Of a DNA stretch of 64,000 bases, positions 48,106 to 62,185 are shown in pieces (position 1 is the first letter of the stretch; every line of letters starts with the position of its first letter). A program made the translations under genes and the position numbers. This DNA comes from Primula veris (taxonomy: Eukaryota; Streptophyta; Magnoliopsida; Ericales; Primulaceae): the NCBI GenBank assembly GCA_963682055.1, contig OY821743.1:28072702-28136701 (forward strand), in the 5' to 3' direction. Under the pieces are notes generated by a model. That model saw nothing but the letters and a program-made list of their open reading frames with translations. It had not been told where the DNA came from and searched no databases.

Positions 48106-48579
48106 CTAGCGAACAAAGAACACACGATACGTTGTGTAATACGTGTCTTATTTTGGTGTAATACGTCATCAAAATGTGTTAAATTTGTATTTATTGACCT
48201 AATCACAAAAAAATTGGAAATTGAAAATAAAGTAATCAATTCAAAACCCAAAATGTATTAAACGGATACACAAACTTCGTAACGTAAGCAACACTAAAAA
48301 AAAAAAAAAAAAAAAAAAAGGTACCTGAGAGAAAACGAATCTCTCCATTGTAGTAACCAAATGAATTGATGAGAAAAAATAAGGACAGAGAGAAATAGGG
48401 AATAAAAGTGGCTATAAAAAACAGGAGCAGTTACTATTAACGTGTAGCAGTTTTTTACTATAGCAGTTACTCATTTTAATATTTAATTTATTTGTAATTC
48501 GTGTAATTAGAGGAGTTTTTAATAATTATTTGTTTCAAATTCGTATAAGAGGTGCGTACACATAAAACTATTAGTAAGA
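48106..48579 (-). mobile_element. Second Helitron-like element, related to the one in the CCA-enzyme intron
   Basis: On the minus strand it starts TCTTACTAATAGTTTTATG and ends TTCGCTAG, between A and T. Shared internal words with 34983-35356 include a purine-rich GAGAGA region, AGCAGTT, and TTATTTGTAATTYGTGTAATT-type sequence. An A run of about 20 lies at 48300-48319. Confidence 0.6.
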
Positions 48580-48640
48580 TAGGTACATTTCTTTGCTTTC
48601 ACCCAATGCATGTATTTCCATAACCGGTCAGTACACATAT

Positions 48641-49210
48641 ACAGTATAACCTCTATGTAATAATACTCTATATAACAATAAATTTTATATATTAATAAAA
48701 ATTCTCGATCTCAACTCGGGACCGGTTATACATATGAATAACTTTCATATTATAATATTTCATATGTGTTTTATATAGTGATAAATAACATACTGTAAAA
48801 TTATATATATGTAATCTTTTAAGACGATTTTCTATGCTAAATTATACATAGTGTTTATACACGTAAAGAAATAATTAAATACAATTTAGATGAATTTTCA
48901 CTTTTCTAGATAAATATACTCGATTTTCTAAATAATTATGTACTTGATTATTATTTTTAAAATTTATGAGTTTATTATATCATGATTTTCCACCTCGTTG
49001 AATTCATATAATCATGTGTTTACCTAATTAAATTAAAAATATGTACTTGTATCTTAAATATCTGTGCTAGTTAGTGAAACATTGTATACATATATCTTAT
49101 ATTATACAAAATATATATTTAAATAAATTTATATTTAATATATTAAACTCCACTTAATAATAACCTCTAATATTATTTTTTTTGTCCCGACTGTACGGAG
49201 GTTACATAGT
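48641..49210. mobile_element. Possible AT-rich TIR element
   Basis: ACAGTATAACCTCTATGTAA at the left, and GACTGTACGGAGGTTACATAG at the right, are loosely complementary. The pattern resembles a common plant repeat that starts with TATAACCTCTA. The ends are uncertain. Confidence 0.35.
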
Positions 49211-51336
49211 AATATTGACAATAATATCATTCTATTATAATAAGACAACTCAAGTCAAATGAGTCTGTCCAATTTAGCCATTTTTTTCTAAAAATACTTA
49301 TATATTTTTTTATTAATTACAATAATATCATAATCACATAAAAATATATAAAAATTAATAACTAATAACACTATTTATCACTCTTTAACAACCAAACATT
49401 ATTTTAATTCTTATCATCTTATACTATATTTTTTTATTATTCATATATTTGTATTATAACTACACTTATTTTCTATATTTTAATTGTACTACGTGTCATA
49501 TACAAAACGCGTGGTGCACCATTACTGACATATTATATACACTCCAAGCGAATAGTTAATGCTCCAAAGTTATTGCTAATTAATGATCATGGGTACTCTC
49601 CTGACTATTTTTCGTGAAGAGAAAAACTTCAGTAGTGTGTCTGCATTTTTTATTAACACAGCAAGAAATTCATTGTTTAAAATTATTAGATATGAGAAGT
49701 GTTGCAGGGTATTTATGTATAATCTTGGTCCTATTTTAATAATATGTTAAGTCTCAAGTTAGGGTTTTTTAGTTTTTACAAAACCTCCTTCTTTTTCAAT
49801 ATATAAAGAGAACAAATTGGTCTTTGTAATTGATTTACAAAGAACAAATACATGCACTGAAAAGGTAATTTTAAGAATTAAATTTACAGACCTATAATAT
49901 ATTACTGTTTCTGTTATAACTGGAATAGATTACGATAGTAAACACACTGTCACTGAAAAAAAAACGGAATTTCAATGTATATCATTAGTTTCATGGGTTA
50001 CATATTGAATCAAGATGAACTAAAACCATACATCTAAGACATATTTGTTGAATATGTGATTACACGCTTTATTTAAAAAGAATAACCAGCGGCTTTATGG
50101 TCGTTAGAACTTAGAAGACAATAATGTTTGTAACGGCGTAGCCAAACCCGCGTTAACTATCAAAATTCATGGATAGTGTACTATATATACAAGGTCATGA
50201 TGTTCAATTCTATGATTCAATTCTTATATGGTTAATTCTTCCTATACTATTGAGTTTGTGTATTCATTTTCTCTTCGAACAAAGTTTTTTTCCCGCATTG
50301 ATTACTTTTGACAAAATGTAGACGAGCCACAAGTTCTATGACTCCTTTATACACGCACTTACATTGTGCTTTGACTGACACCATTTAGCGACACTTGTTT
50401 CTCCTAAACACCGGTCCTGTGTCTCGGATTGAGTTTACAGACTATTTTTTTTATCGACCCAAATCAAGTGCACGAAAGATGAATAACTCAAGACACGTAA
50501 ATGAGACCATTGTAGGTTTATTATGTATATATAGCATTGGCCCGTATTACGAGAACGTATTGGATATCAAGTTTGAGTTTTATAGCTACTACAATGTAAA
50601 AATAGGATGAGTGGTTTTTTAGTAGATATTATATCAATTACTAATAAATAAGAGCTTTTTTCTTCTTTCTCTAAATGTATGTTGAGGTGATAGAACTCAC
50701 AACAATTAGCATTATATTTACTGAAAATTTTATTACAGGCTTAGGTTGATACTGTGTGAATCAATTTGTAGTTGAAAAAATTATTTGATTTTCCACAATT
50801 ATATTTATATTAATATTATCATCATGTTACTTTACCAGTAAAAAAATTGGTGTGCACAAAGCCAAAAACAGTTCCCAGAACACAGGGGGAACCTAATTAC
50901 ATACCATCGGGGGCGACGACACCACATAATTCCGAAAATTATAAAATTATAAAATTTTCACTATGTATTTTCACTAAAATACGTTAAAAACCAATTATTT
51001 GGCACCCTTCTTTTTTTATTTCACTTAATCTAGTAGTTGATGTAAATTTTGCCCCCCCGCATGAACGATTCCTAGTTTCGCCCCTGACAGAATAGCCAGT
51101 GCGAACAGATGTTTCTTGTAACTTTGTTTTGGTCTCATAATGAATCCTGGGACGTTTTGCTTATTTTCTAAGAATTAAGTAGGGTAGTAATTAAGAAATC
51201 TCAAATCAGACTATACTCTGTCATGCCTTTCCTTTCAATTCACTTTTATTTTTATCAAATTATTGAACCTTAGACACTTTATATAACTTCAGTGGAGCCA
51301 GGGTCGATTTTTGGTTTGGGTGAGAAGTTACATTTT
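49211..51336. other. Intergenic, no gene seen
   Basis: AT-rich DNA. A stretch at about 50900-51090 (GGGGGCGACGACACC to TAGTTTCGCCCCTGAC) has complementary GC-rich edges and may be a transposon scrap. No coding sequence is supported. Confidence 0.4.
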
Positions 51337-51545
51337 CACTACAAAACTGTCCGTGTTGAAAGATATTACAATGGTATCCTGGTATTTTACAAAATAGGGT
51401 GATATCGTGATAGTCAACCTGCTCCTGTCACAAATCAAAAAAACTTTCACAAATCGACTAGACCGTCACAAAATCCGTAACTAAACAGCTTATCATAAAA
51501 CTATCCGTCTCTATTCGTGTCACTGTCTAGACATTTTTTGTAGTA
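51337..51545. mobile_element. Possible CACTA-type MITE
   Basis: CACTACAAAACTG at the left and CATTTTTTGTAGTA at the right are near complements typical of CACTA termini. GTCACAAATC-type words lie between. The last base of the right end does not match and no target duplication was seen. Confidence 0.45.
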
Positions 51546-52507
51546 TGTAGGCTTTTTTCATGTTTTTTTTTTGCGTGTTTACCAGAAAGTAGGGTATTAA
51601 AACAACTTTTTTCTGGAACACAATTAGCAGGTAAGCAGAAAGAATTGAAGGGGAAAAAGATATTCATGAGGAAACTCTTGCTTAAAGAAAGGATTCAAGT
51701 CAAATCAACATGCATCCGTTACTGTCTCTTTCCTAAAATGCATTTTCCTCTTCTCACTCTTCAAACCAAAATGTATCTACTTTCTAGTTTAGAGATTCTA
51801 CCAACTAGATAACCATGCCATTGACATTGATCATTGATCTATCTCAACATTAAAAAAATAAAACATAAATAATTGCATGACCTTGCCATTTTCTTTTCCA
51901 TCAACTGATCACTTCGTTCAATTATTATTTGACCACTAATAAAATGGAAATAGATAGAAGGGTATTACACTAATGGCCCTCGATTCGAAAGGAGTTCCAT
52001 TTTGTCAACGTATGTGATTTGAATTTCCAACAGTTTTAAGTCCCAAATTTTGGAAAAGTCTCGATTCTTAGGAACTCTAAACTTCTTCAAAAGGTGACTA
52101 AAATCAACGTGAACAATGTAAAAAACATCTATAAACCAATAACAGATACGCCCATTGATGTAATTAGCATGATTTAAGATGAGTTTCCATCCAAAATAAA
52201 GAACAGTAATATGACTTTTTTTTTAATTTTTTTGAAGTTTTAGCATCTCAATGATAAATTATTAAGCTTAAGGATGAAATTACATGACCTTTGTGTGATA
52301 ATAAACCCATGTCATAACAACCACTGCAATATACTATAGATATATATGCTTTAATATTAAGTTGTCCACATAGTTTATGTAGCAAATTATTTATCAAGTG
52401 TAACTAAAGTTCAAGCTAGAGCAAAACATAGCAATCCACATTCCCCAAGCTCAAAAACTCCCCTTCCCCCATCTTATTTTCCTCCATTTCTCTTAGCTAG
52501 CTCAAAA
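51546..52507. other. Upstream region of the methyltransferase-like gene
   Basis: AT-rich, with no coding sequence. A pyrimidine-rich leader (CTCCCCTTCCCCCATC at about 52457) precedes the ATG at 52508. No certain TATA box was called. Confidence 0.4.
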
Positions 52508-55500
52508 ATGAAATCCAGGCTACAACTCACAATAAACTACAAGCTAATTCTTATCTCCTTAACCATCCTCTTCCTCGTCTTCATTGCCCTTCGCTCTTCC
52601 TCCACCACCCAAATTTCCTCAAGTCACACAATTACCACCCCAGAACCGAAGAAAGAAACAGTTTCACCCCCTTGCGATTGCAATGACAAAAAGATCCCTC
52701 CTTCGCTAGCGGAAGCGCTAGTGCATTACGCAACGTCGAAGATAACACCACAACAGACGAAGAAAGAAGTGTCGGTGTCCATGAGGGTGCTGGAAAAGAA
52801 ATCCCCTTGTAACTTTCTTGTGTTCGGTTTGGGACACGATAGTCTTATGTGGGCGGAGCTTAATCATGGCGGTAGGACTGTGTTCCTGGAGGAGGACAAT
52901 AAGTGGATGAAGCAGATCGGAGGAAAGATTCCATCGTTGGAGGCTTATCACGTGGTTTACGATACCAAGGTAATTAGTTTAAGACTGCTATAATAGGAAA
53001 ATTCATTTTGATCATTGACTCATGATTATATGTACCAGCAGGGATTACATTAGCCTAAAATGCAAGCTATAAATTGTGAGTTTTAGCTCCTTTTTCTAAA
53101 AAAGAAGGTTGAGTTTAGGACCTTGACCTTATGGGTCACGGCTAATTATAGCCTACTGAATGTATCAAGGAAATTTTTTTTCTCCCAACAAAGATGCACC
53201 CAATTACCCAAACATGCACTTGAGTGGCCAATTTAGTTCAAATGAGTACACGTTCGCCCCTCTTGCACTTTTAGAAATGACACATTGATCTTCTGCTAGA
53301 TGTTTCATGTCATCTTTTGTGATATATATTAAGGATCTGTACTTCATTGATAAAAAAGAAGAAGATATAGTTACTGTGAGCTACACTAAAACTCATCACC
53401 AGATATATGTTGGATCAGATTCTTTGTGATCTTCATTGTAATTGAAATTATGATATCCTCTTAAAATTGAAAATGTGAGGAAGCGTTAATAAGGTTTACT
53501 TTTGGCATGGTGCTTTGCATGCTAATTAAGTGCATAAGTTTGGCTTTTCTTGTTATGCATTTGTACCAGTATACACTATACAGAAACTACAATATGGTAT
53601 TTTTATAAACTTGAAAATTACACTGTGTCTGTGTTATATCTCATGAGTCCTTCAGAAACTTAATTTGAAACATAAACTGTTAAAAGCCAGACACCTCAAG
53701 GGACTAATTAATATGGGGAATATTTTTTCATAGTTGTTGTTAGTCATCACCCACATGATCATAATAAAGTCAACTATGTGACGTTCATTTTATTGAAAGC
53801 TAACTACTCCATAAATAAACCAATATTAGGTATGAATAATAAATATATTATGTGACGATCATAAAATATTATCGAACAGTGAGTTTTGTTTTACATTAAC
53901 CGGTAGAGTACTTTTCTATATAAACATTTATGTTTATATCATTATTCATACTGTGGGTCTACTCTTCGTCATGTGTAGCCATTGTAATTTCATGGGATTG
54001 AGTAATTTGATGGGTTTCTATCCGATCCGATCCGAGTATAAATTTACATTTTTACTCATTTGATCCGATCCGATCCAACCCGACCCATTTGACCCGTTTT
54101 TAGAAAAATACTGTTTTTCTCCTTTCAAAAAATAAAACTCATAAATGTCAAATATTTCGAAGAAAATTTGTTACAGTAAAAAAATCATTTGATTCAAAAA
54201 GATAATATAAAAAACGTGATATTAAATACTCTTTCATATTAATTTACGGATTTAAATTTTGCATTATTCTATTTGACATTTTCATTTTTATTGAATTAAT
54301 TTTGGCTCATTAATTTCGTGAATTAAAATATTGCTATATGTAAAAATGTAATATAAATGTATATTATTGATATGATGATTTGATTTTTCGTAAATTTTTC
54401 TATAAATAAAGACGATACGATATTAGTTATTAATTAACATGAATAAATTTCATTCACATTTACCATAAATATCGTTTCATTAATTAATAAATTAATTGTA
54501 TATAAGATTTTTTTTAAGAAAGCCACCGAAATGTATGTTTTGTATTATTATAGAAGAGAAAGTTTAATGTATATGAGAGAGAGAAAATAGAGAGTATAAA
54601 ATTAAACTTTTTAAGTTGCACTTTTACCCATTTAAACCCGACCCGAATAGAATTGCATTTTTACCCGACCTGTGACGGATCGGGTTGAAATCCGTGAAAT
54701 TGCCATCTCTAGTCATGTGGTTTCGACATTTGCAGACAACCCCGCTATCCCATATGTAGTAATAACCTTTAAAAAATAGTTTTCCTTGAAATTGAAATCA
54801 CCGATTTGCCTCGATTACCGGTTTTCCTCTTGGGGTCATAGCGTCGGGTTTTAAACCGGTCACCGAATTGTTATAACTTTGTTATAAACTTGGACGTAAT
54901 AATCGTATTTGATTAGATGCTTATCTATTGTGGTTGATAAAAGTTTCGGAAACACTAGAAAACAGTGTCCCGTTACCAATGATAATACTAAGGTTTGGTG
55001 ATAGGTACAAAGTTATTGACACATATTAATACCGAGACTCGTTGGATCGTTTGATCAATATATGTATATCGATGTAGATCAATAACCTTAGTAAGCCTAT
55101 GCAACAAGTGTGTGTAAAACAGTCGTTACGTATATCATTAACTTAATTCTATTTAAAATATGTATCTTGCTTATCACCAACACCATAAAGTGAAAACTAT
55201 ACACCAAACTCAAAAGAGTATTACTTACTCAAGGTCAAAAGTTTTAATCCGAATTTGTTCATCTTTTCCACTAATGATAAAACGGTTATTTATTTCTTTT
55301 AAACTAAAGGTTACCGATGCTGATGAGCTAATGGAGATTGGGATGACGGGAGATTGCAAAGTAGTAGGAGATCCACGACACTCGAAATGCAAACTAGCTC
55401 TCAAAGGCTTTCCAGATGAGATTTATGACATAGAATGGGATTTAATCATGGTGGACGCACCCACAGGATACCACGATGGTGCACCGGGTAGGATGAGCGC

Positions 55501-55702
55501 GGTTTACACAGCTGGCTTGATGGCTAGGAATCGGGAGAATGGTGACACGGATGTTTTTGTCCACGACGTGGATAGGGATATAGAGAATAAATTCTCAAAG
55601 GCTTTCCTTTGTGAAGGGTATTTGATCGAGCAAGAGTGGCGATTGAGGCATTTCACTATTCCTAGTCATAGGGCTCTTGCGGGCATGCCGTTTTGCCCAT
55701 AG
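52508..55702 (+). CDS. Glucuronoxylan 4-O-methyltransferase-like (GXM, DUF579 family)
   Basis: Exons 52508-52969 and 55310-55702 join in phase 0 to give 284 aa; the intron is 2.3 kb. An N-terminal membrane anchor (about residues 12-28) fits a type II Golgi protein. The lumenal domain has TPQQTKKEVSVSMRVLEKK, FLVFGLGHDSLMW (SAM-binding region), GGRTVFLEED, WDLIMVDAPTGYHDGAPGRM and VFVHDVDRDIE, ending MPFCP. GXM enzymes transfer a methyl group from SAM to O-4 of glucuronic acid side chains on xylan during secondary wall formation. The related IRX15 proteins have a different motif around FGL, so GXM is preferred. Length matches the family. Confidence 0.82.
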
Positions 55703-57281
55703 AGTACATTTTTTCTCGTTTTATGATCCTTCATATTGGTTTATTCATCTTGTTAAAATTTACTTTGTTGTATGCCATATTTGTAATCTTCTTAACAAAC
55801 TATTTTTAGTTCTTCATGTATCTCAATACCCAGTCTTAAATTTTGATAGACTTTGATGCTATTATTCTGCTTAACTGCAGTCATGAGTGTACAATTCATA
55901 AATTTGTCTACTTTTGGTTATTTGGTATATGTCAACGATGATGTTACCGTGAGAGGGGACTACATTTAGTTATGTTTTTAAAGTCATCGTTAGGTCATAT
56001 TATCGTTTTTTTCATATGTATTTGTAATTTTTTTTTGATTTTTTCTCTTAAATTAATGTTTTATTTTATTTTTAAAGTCTTTGTTAAAAAAATCTTTTTA
56101 TAAATTTTTTGGGTATTTATTGTTTATTTTGGTAATTTATAAGATATTAATATTAATAAATACCAAAAAAAAATATAAAAAAGTCAAATTTTATCGATTT
56201 TTTTTAACAAACCCTTCAAAAATAAAATAATTTTTTGATTTAAGAAAAAAAAATTTGGAAAAAAATTACGAATAAAAAAAAAAAAACTGATAACATAACT
56301 TTACAAACATGACCAAATATGCACACTTATGGTATACGCTATATGTACCCCACTCGTCTTCATGTCTTCATACGACTGTCTTAACTTGATTATCTAAAGT
56401 ATCAACTAACTCAACTAATTTGTAGATGGGCTAATTTTTCTTGAATTATTTGTGTATTAATTTTTTTTTCCGAAAAATCAGAAACGTACTTAATTTCTAA
56501 AAAGCCAAATTTTTAAGTATTGTTTATAATTCGATACATGTAATGTAACGTAATGTAGTATCAAAATTAAAAACAAATAGTAAAAATAAATATGATCATG
56601 TAGCATACGTTTTATTTAATTAAGTATAAATAAATATCTTTTCATTATTTTCCCTTTTTTTTATTATGTAGTTTTTTTTAATCATTTTTTTCTTAATTAT
56701 GTAGTAATTATATATGAACACTAATTTTTATTCCAAATTTAATAAATTTCATTGTTTTTGTAAAACTTAATTTTTTATAATCTATAAAAATCTACTTACA
56801 ATAATTTTGCCCAAAATAAATAATAATAGCAAATTACAAATGAACAAAATAGCAAATTCATTTAACTAAAAACTAACTCTAAAACTCTTATCTATATCCT
56901 CAACATATATATCTCTCTCTCTCTAAATCACCTCCGCGAATTGTATCATAAGGTAATTAAATTAGCTCTCACTTTTTCACTCGATTTTTTATTTTACATT
57001 TTTGTCTAACATATACACTTATTTTGATTAATTTAACCCAATTCTAAACCAATTATATGAAGAAATTCTCTTAATCTAATTACTAGGGTCTGTTTGGCAA
57101 CTGTTTTTTTCGTAGCTTTTTTAACTTTCTTCTAAAAAAATCTATTGTTTGCTAGTTTTATTAGCTTTTTAAATAAGCTTTTTTTCGGGTCAATAAAGCT
57201 TAAGACAAACTTAGAAGTGACAACTTTTGGTTTTTTTTTTCTTGAAGAATTACCAAAGCTAGGAATTTTTTTTTTTAATTA
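55703..57281. other. Intergenic, with an AT-rich foldback element
   Basis: No gene. About 55958-56335 folds on itself: ACATTTAGTTATGTTTTTAAAG on the left pairs roughly with ATAACTTTACAAACATGACC on the right, with further A- or T-rich arms inside, as in a MITE. A partial copy of the MITE described at 57282 starts at about 57087 (GGGTCTGTTTGGCAACTG). Confidence 0.5.
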
Positions 57282-57707
57282 GGGCCTGTTTGGCAACTGT
57301 TTTCCTTTTTTAGCTTTTTTAACTTTTTGCTTAAAATAAACTAAGGGTGTTTGGTTTGCTAGTTTTTGTAGCTTTAAAATGAGCTAGCTTTCGAGTCAAG
57401 AAAGCTAAAAGAGTAGCTTAAATGTGGAGAAATTACGAATTTTAGAGATATTTTAGCTTTTTTGTGGAAGAGTTAGAAACATAGGAGTTTTAATAAAATT
57501 TGTTTGTATATGTACAAGATTCACTTTTAAGTTAAAATAAGTAAAAAAAAAAGACGACTCCTTGAAAATAAGCTACACTTTACTTATAAGTTATAAGTAA
57601 AAGAGCTAAGGCGGGGGGAAAACACTTCACTGCAACTTTTTGGAAGATAGTTTTCTTCTCATTGCCCTTTTACCAGCTTTTGACCAAAAAAGTTGCCAAA
57701 CACGCCC
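57282..57707. mobile_element. PIF/Harbinger (Tourist-like) MITE
   Basis: Termini GGGCCTGTTTGGCAAC and GTTGCCAAACACGCCC are near-perfect inverted repeats. TTA flanks both sides (57279-57281 and 57708-57710), the usual 3-bp duplication of this superfamily. It has no coding capacity. Confidence 0.75.
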
Positions 57708-58138
57708 TTAGTATCAAGAAAGTGTATTGTAACTCTACGAATATTTAAATCAAAACTCTATATGGCTTCTATGTAATTATAAGGCACTTATAATTAACCC
57801 CATGGTAGGAAAAGTTCGCCCGAATTGGCTCTACTCCGGTCTTACTAAAAACAGACTCATAAACCGACGACACGCGTAAAACTTCTTAACATGGTTATTT
57901 TGTATTACTATGATTTCAAGTTTCAACTTTTATGTTTAATCAAACTCTCTACGTGTAGCTTGCACAATATACGGTCATTAAACTTATAAAAGTACATTTT
58001 TTTAATGTAAATCTCTATATGGGCATTAACTCATCATTAGTAGTAATAGTTTTTTCTTGGTACTAAGTCTAATTGTATGACTATAGAGATTTTTAATGTA
58101 TCTTGTGAAACCATTCAGAGAATAGCGAAAGAAGGCAA

Positions 58139-60401
58139 ATGACAAAGAAGAAGGAGCTGCTTGCTTCAGCCCCATGGAGGGTTGACGATGTTGATTCCGA
58201 TAAATTCAAAGACGGAAAGCTCAAAGTCACCACCCAATCTGACGGTACCTCCACCATGTACGTCCCTGGCAACAAAAACTACGACGATGAGAATTACGAC
58301 GACTCTCTCGAAATCGATCCTCAGCTCCGTTACTCCTTCCAACGCAACTTCCAGGTTAACTCTAGTTCATATATGATTTGGTACAGGACAGTTTGTTTGA
58401 ACCTCGTATGAACTAAAAAACTGGCTGGTCTTTAAGTTAAAGACACCATAATTCTAGTGACTAAAAGGTGAAAATTGTTATAGAATGAGCAGCGCTTACA
58501 CTATAATTAATTGAGTAATGTCACCAGTGCCTCTTATATTCGTGCCTAGTAAAACTTAGTTAGTTGTACTATAAGATCTGCAAACAGCTATGTAACTCAC
58601 TCCTCTTTTTATAGTGATGGTTGTAGTGTACTGTGTTAATGAATGAACTCAATGTGAACAAAGTGCGGAAAATGCTGCTATATAACCAGCTTAGATTTTG
58701 ACTTTATCATATCAAATATTTATGAAATTGGGAACTTCTCCTTTACTTGGTAGAATTACTGCTCATGAGCCATCCGTCTACCAGCAGCTGGAAAGGAAAA
58801 AAAGGATACTCGCATTTAGAATGGAAATAAAAGATGTTTTTTTTAAAAAATAATGGTGTCCTCAGTGCTATTGGGATGTCGGAGCGAAACCTTGTACCCC
58901 TTTAAATATCATCCACATATGCCATATAGATTTGTTGCTTTGTACTGTGGCATATTCCCATTTAACCGCCATGCTGGCCTTTCATGTACCTTCTTGGTTG
59001 TCTGAAACTTTTGGATGTTAAATCAGATTGAGAAACTAAAACTCTTGCTTCTTAGAATAGTGGGAATAGGTGTTTCTAATCTGCTATACAGGATAAAATA
59101 CTGTGCCTATATAAATCATGTAATCAAATGGTTCCGACGTTCCGTAATGATTGTGGATGCTTTTCTGTACTGTATAAAAACTACCCTAGAGTTTTATAGA
59201 TATTGCATTGAGACTTAATTATAAATGAGCTATGTAGGAATACGTAGTCTATTTGATTTATTTGTTTAGTGACAACTGCATAGATGATCTTTAGCTGGAT
59301 TTTGCAATTCATATTCTGTAATACAAGGATTGCATATTATTTCCTTCCGCCGTTCTCTATGCTTATAAAGATATGGTAAATTCAGTACTTGATATTGACA
59401 ATAAATTCCTTAACATCCTTGTTGCAGTTTCTTCAGAATGTCTTCAGCATTGACACTATCGTGAAGCCTCTTCCGCCGACAATGGCTTACAATGTTTCCC
59501 GCAACTTAAACTTCTTTACTCGTATCTTCTCACAGTTCTGGGGTAAGCCTTCACTTGTTATAACCAATATTTAGTCAAATGGGTATCCTCTCCACTCATG
59601 TATTTTTTTTGTGTGCCATAGGAGTTTTATTAAAAATAAATTTCATTTTATTTCTATCCTTTTAAAAGGTAATATATAAATTATTGCTTAAACCATGAAA
59701 TGGTGTTTCCTGTTTCTCTGTTAATATCCACTTGTAGGCATCGGAGTTTCGTTTTCGTTCAAATCTCATATAAATCGACATGCTTTTATTGAATAGTGAG
59801 ACAGCAAACTACCAACCATAGTAATAGGCTGATGCTGAGTGTACCAAATCCTACTTTACTTTGACATTTTAAGAATTTACTATGTGAAAATTGATTAAAC
59901 ATTGCAGTGATTTTGTTACTTATTCTCATGTTTGTGTTATGTAATTTTCCTATAAGAAATAAATAGTGTTTTAGAATTTATGTCAAACAGAAAGAACTAG
60001 AAATTTCAGGAAAATCATAGTAGTACAAAGCATAAATACAATTATCAAAATCCTACTAATAGATTAGTTTATTATCAAACAAAAGGCCACATGGTAACTT
60101 GTCACATTTTCATTTGTTTATTTCTAACTCACATGTGTCCTGGCACCTTGCAAATAGCCGGAGAGAGTTTTCTTTTCCATCACAACATTTTGATTGAAAA
60201 ATCTATACACCTCCAAAGTCAAATATGAATTAAAATAAATTAATGCTATGGTATGTATTCATGCATGTATAAGAACTTTTCCCCATTTTTGTCCTGCCCC
60301 AATCTTATGATGCGGCTATTTTTGCAGACCCCGAAGGCATTGCAAATGCACAAAGATCACTTGGTATAGGACAGGAAGAGAAATCCCGGCGTGTTGGTTG
60401 A
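58139..60401 (+). CDS. Small conserved plant protein of unknown function
   Basis: Exons 58139-58354, 59428-59542 and 60328-60401 fit in phase to give 134 aa. It starts MTKKKELLASAPWRVDD, has an acidic stretch (YDDENYDDSLEID), then RYSFQRNFQFLQNVFSID, LPPTMAYNVSRNLNFFTRIF and a C-terminus DPEGIANAQRSLG. No signal peptide or membrane helix is obvious. I believe close relatives exist across plants, but I cannot name the family or a role. The splice sites are standard and the frame is clean, so it looks like a real gene. About 150 bp upstream nothing promoter-like stands out. Confidence 0.75.
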
Positions 60402-61032
60402 TCTTATCCATAAAAACTTGCTTGACAAAAACCGTTGCCTATGTATTTCTGCACTGCAAAGATCTGTTTTATATCAATTTATTTCGGAAAAATTATATTT
60501 CTAAATTTTCTCATAAATACCTGTTGAAATTTAATGTTTTAAGTGGATCAAGTTAAGGTATTTCACTTCCCAGGTTTTCTACTTTTATCATACTGATTCC
60601 CACACTTTTAGATATCAGCCTTATCTAGTTTACTCGGAAACGAACTTACCAAAAAAAAAGTTTATTGGCAAACAAGCATTTGCTTCTGAAATCAGTTTTA
60701 TCCAAAACGTGTTTCCAGTTGGATTTGTTACACGGTGTAAACTTTACTTGACGCAGGGGGTTTCATTGGAGAAACGCGATTGAAAATTGAGACAAACTAG
60801 ATGTAAAGCCCAGCTTTCCATTAAAACTTTACTCTGAACGAAAACGGGAAAAATATCAGAGTTTTAAGGAACATGGATGAATTAAATCTTCATAACTGTA
60901 AAGCCCAGCTTTCCATTCAAAAACAAACTAGATGATAACAATTCTAAACTCAGTGACATTACATAAAGAAACTAATCAGGAAAGTGCTGATGTATTGAAA
61001 AGGTATCTCAATTGAGATTAGGGCTTTAATAT
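60402..61032. other. Intergenic, no gene seen
   Basis: The downstream flanks of two convergent genes. TGTAAAGCCCAGCTTTCCATT occurs at about 60801 and 60897 as a short direct repeat. The final exon expected for RPS5 was looked for here and not found. Confidence 0.5.

Positions 61033-62185
<1,153 letters not shown>

Noticed and set aside
49400..51100. Short open frames in the intergenic region
   Set aside because: They are below 75 codons, AT-biased, without splice partners or recognisable motifs.
52508..55702. IRX15-type assignment
   Set aside because: The VFGLGHDSLMW, TPQQT and C-terminal pattern fits GXM better than the motif I recall for IRX15; both are DUF579 proteins.
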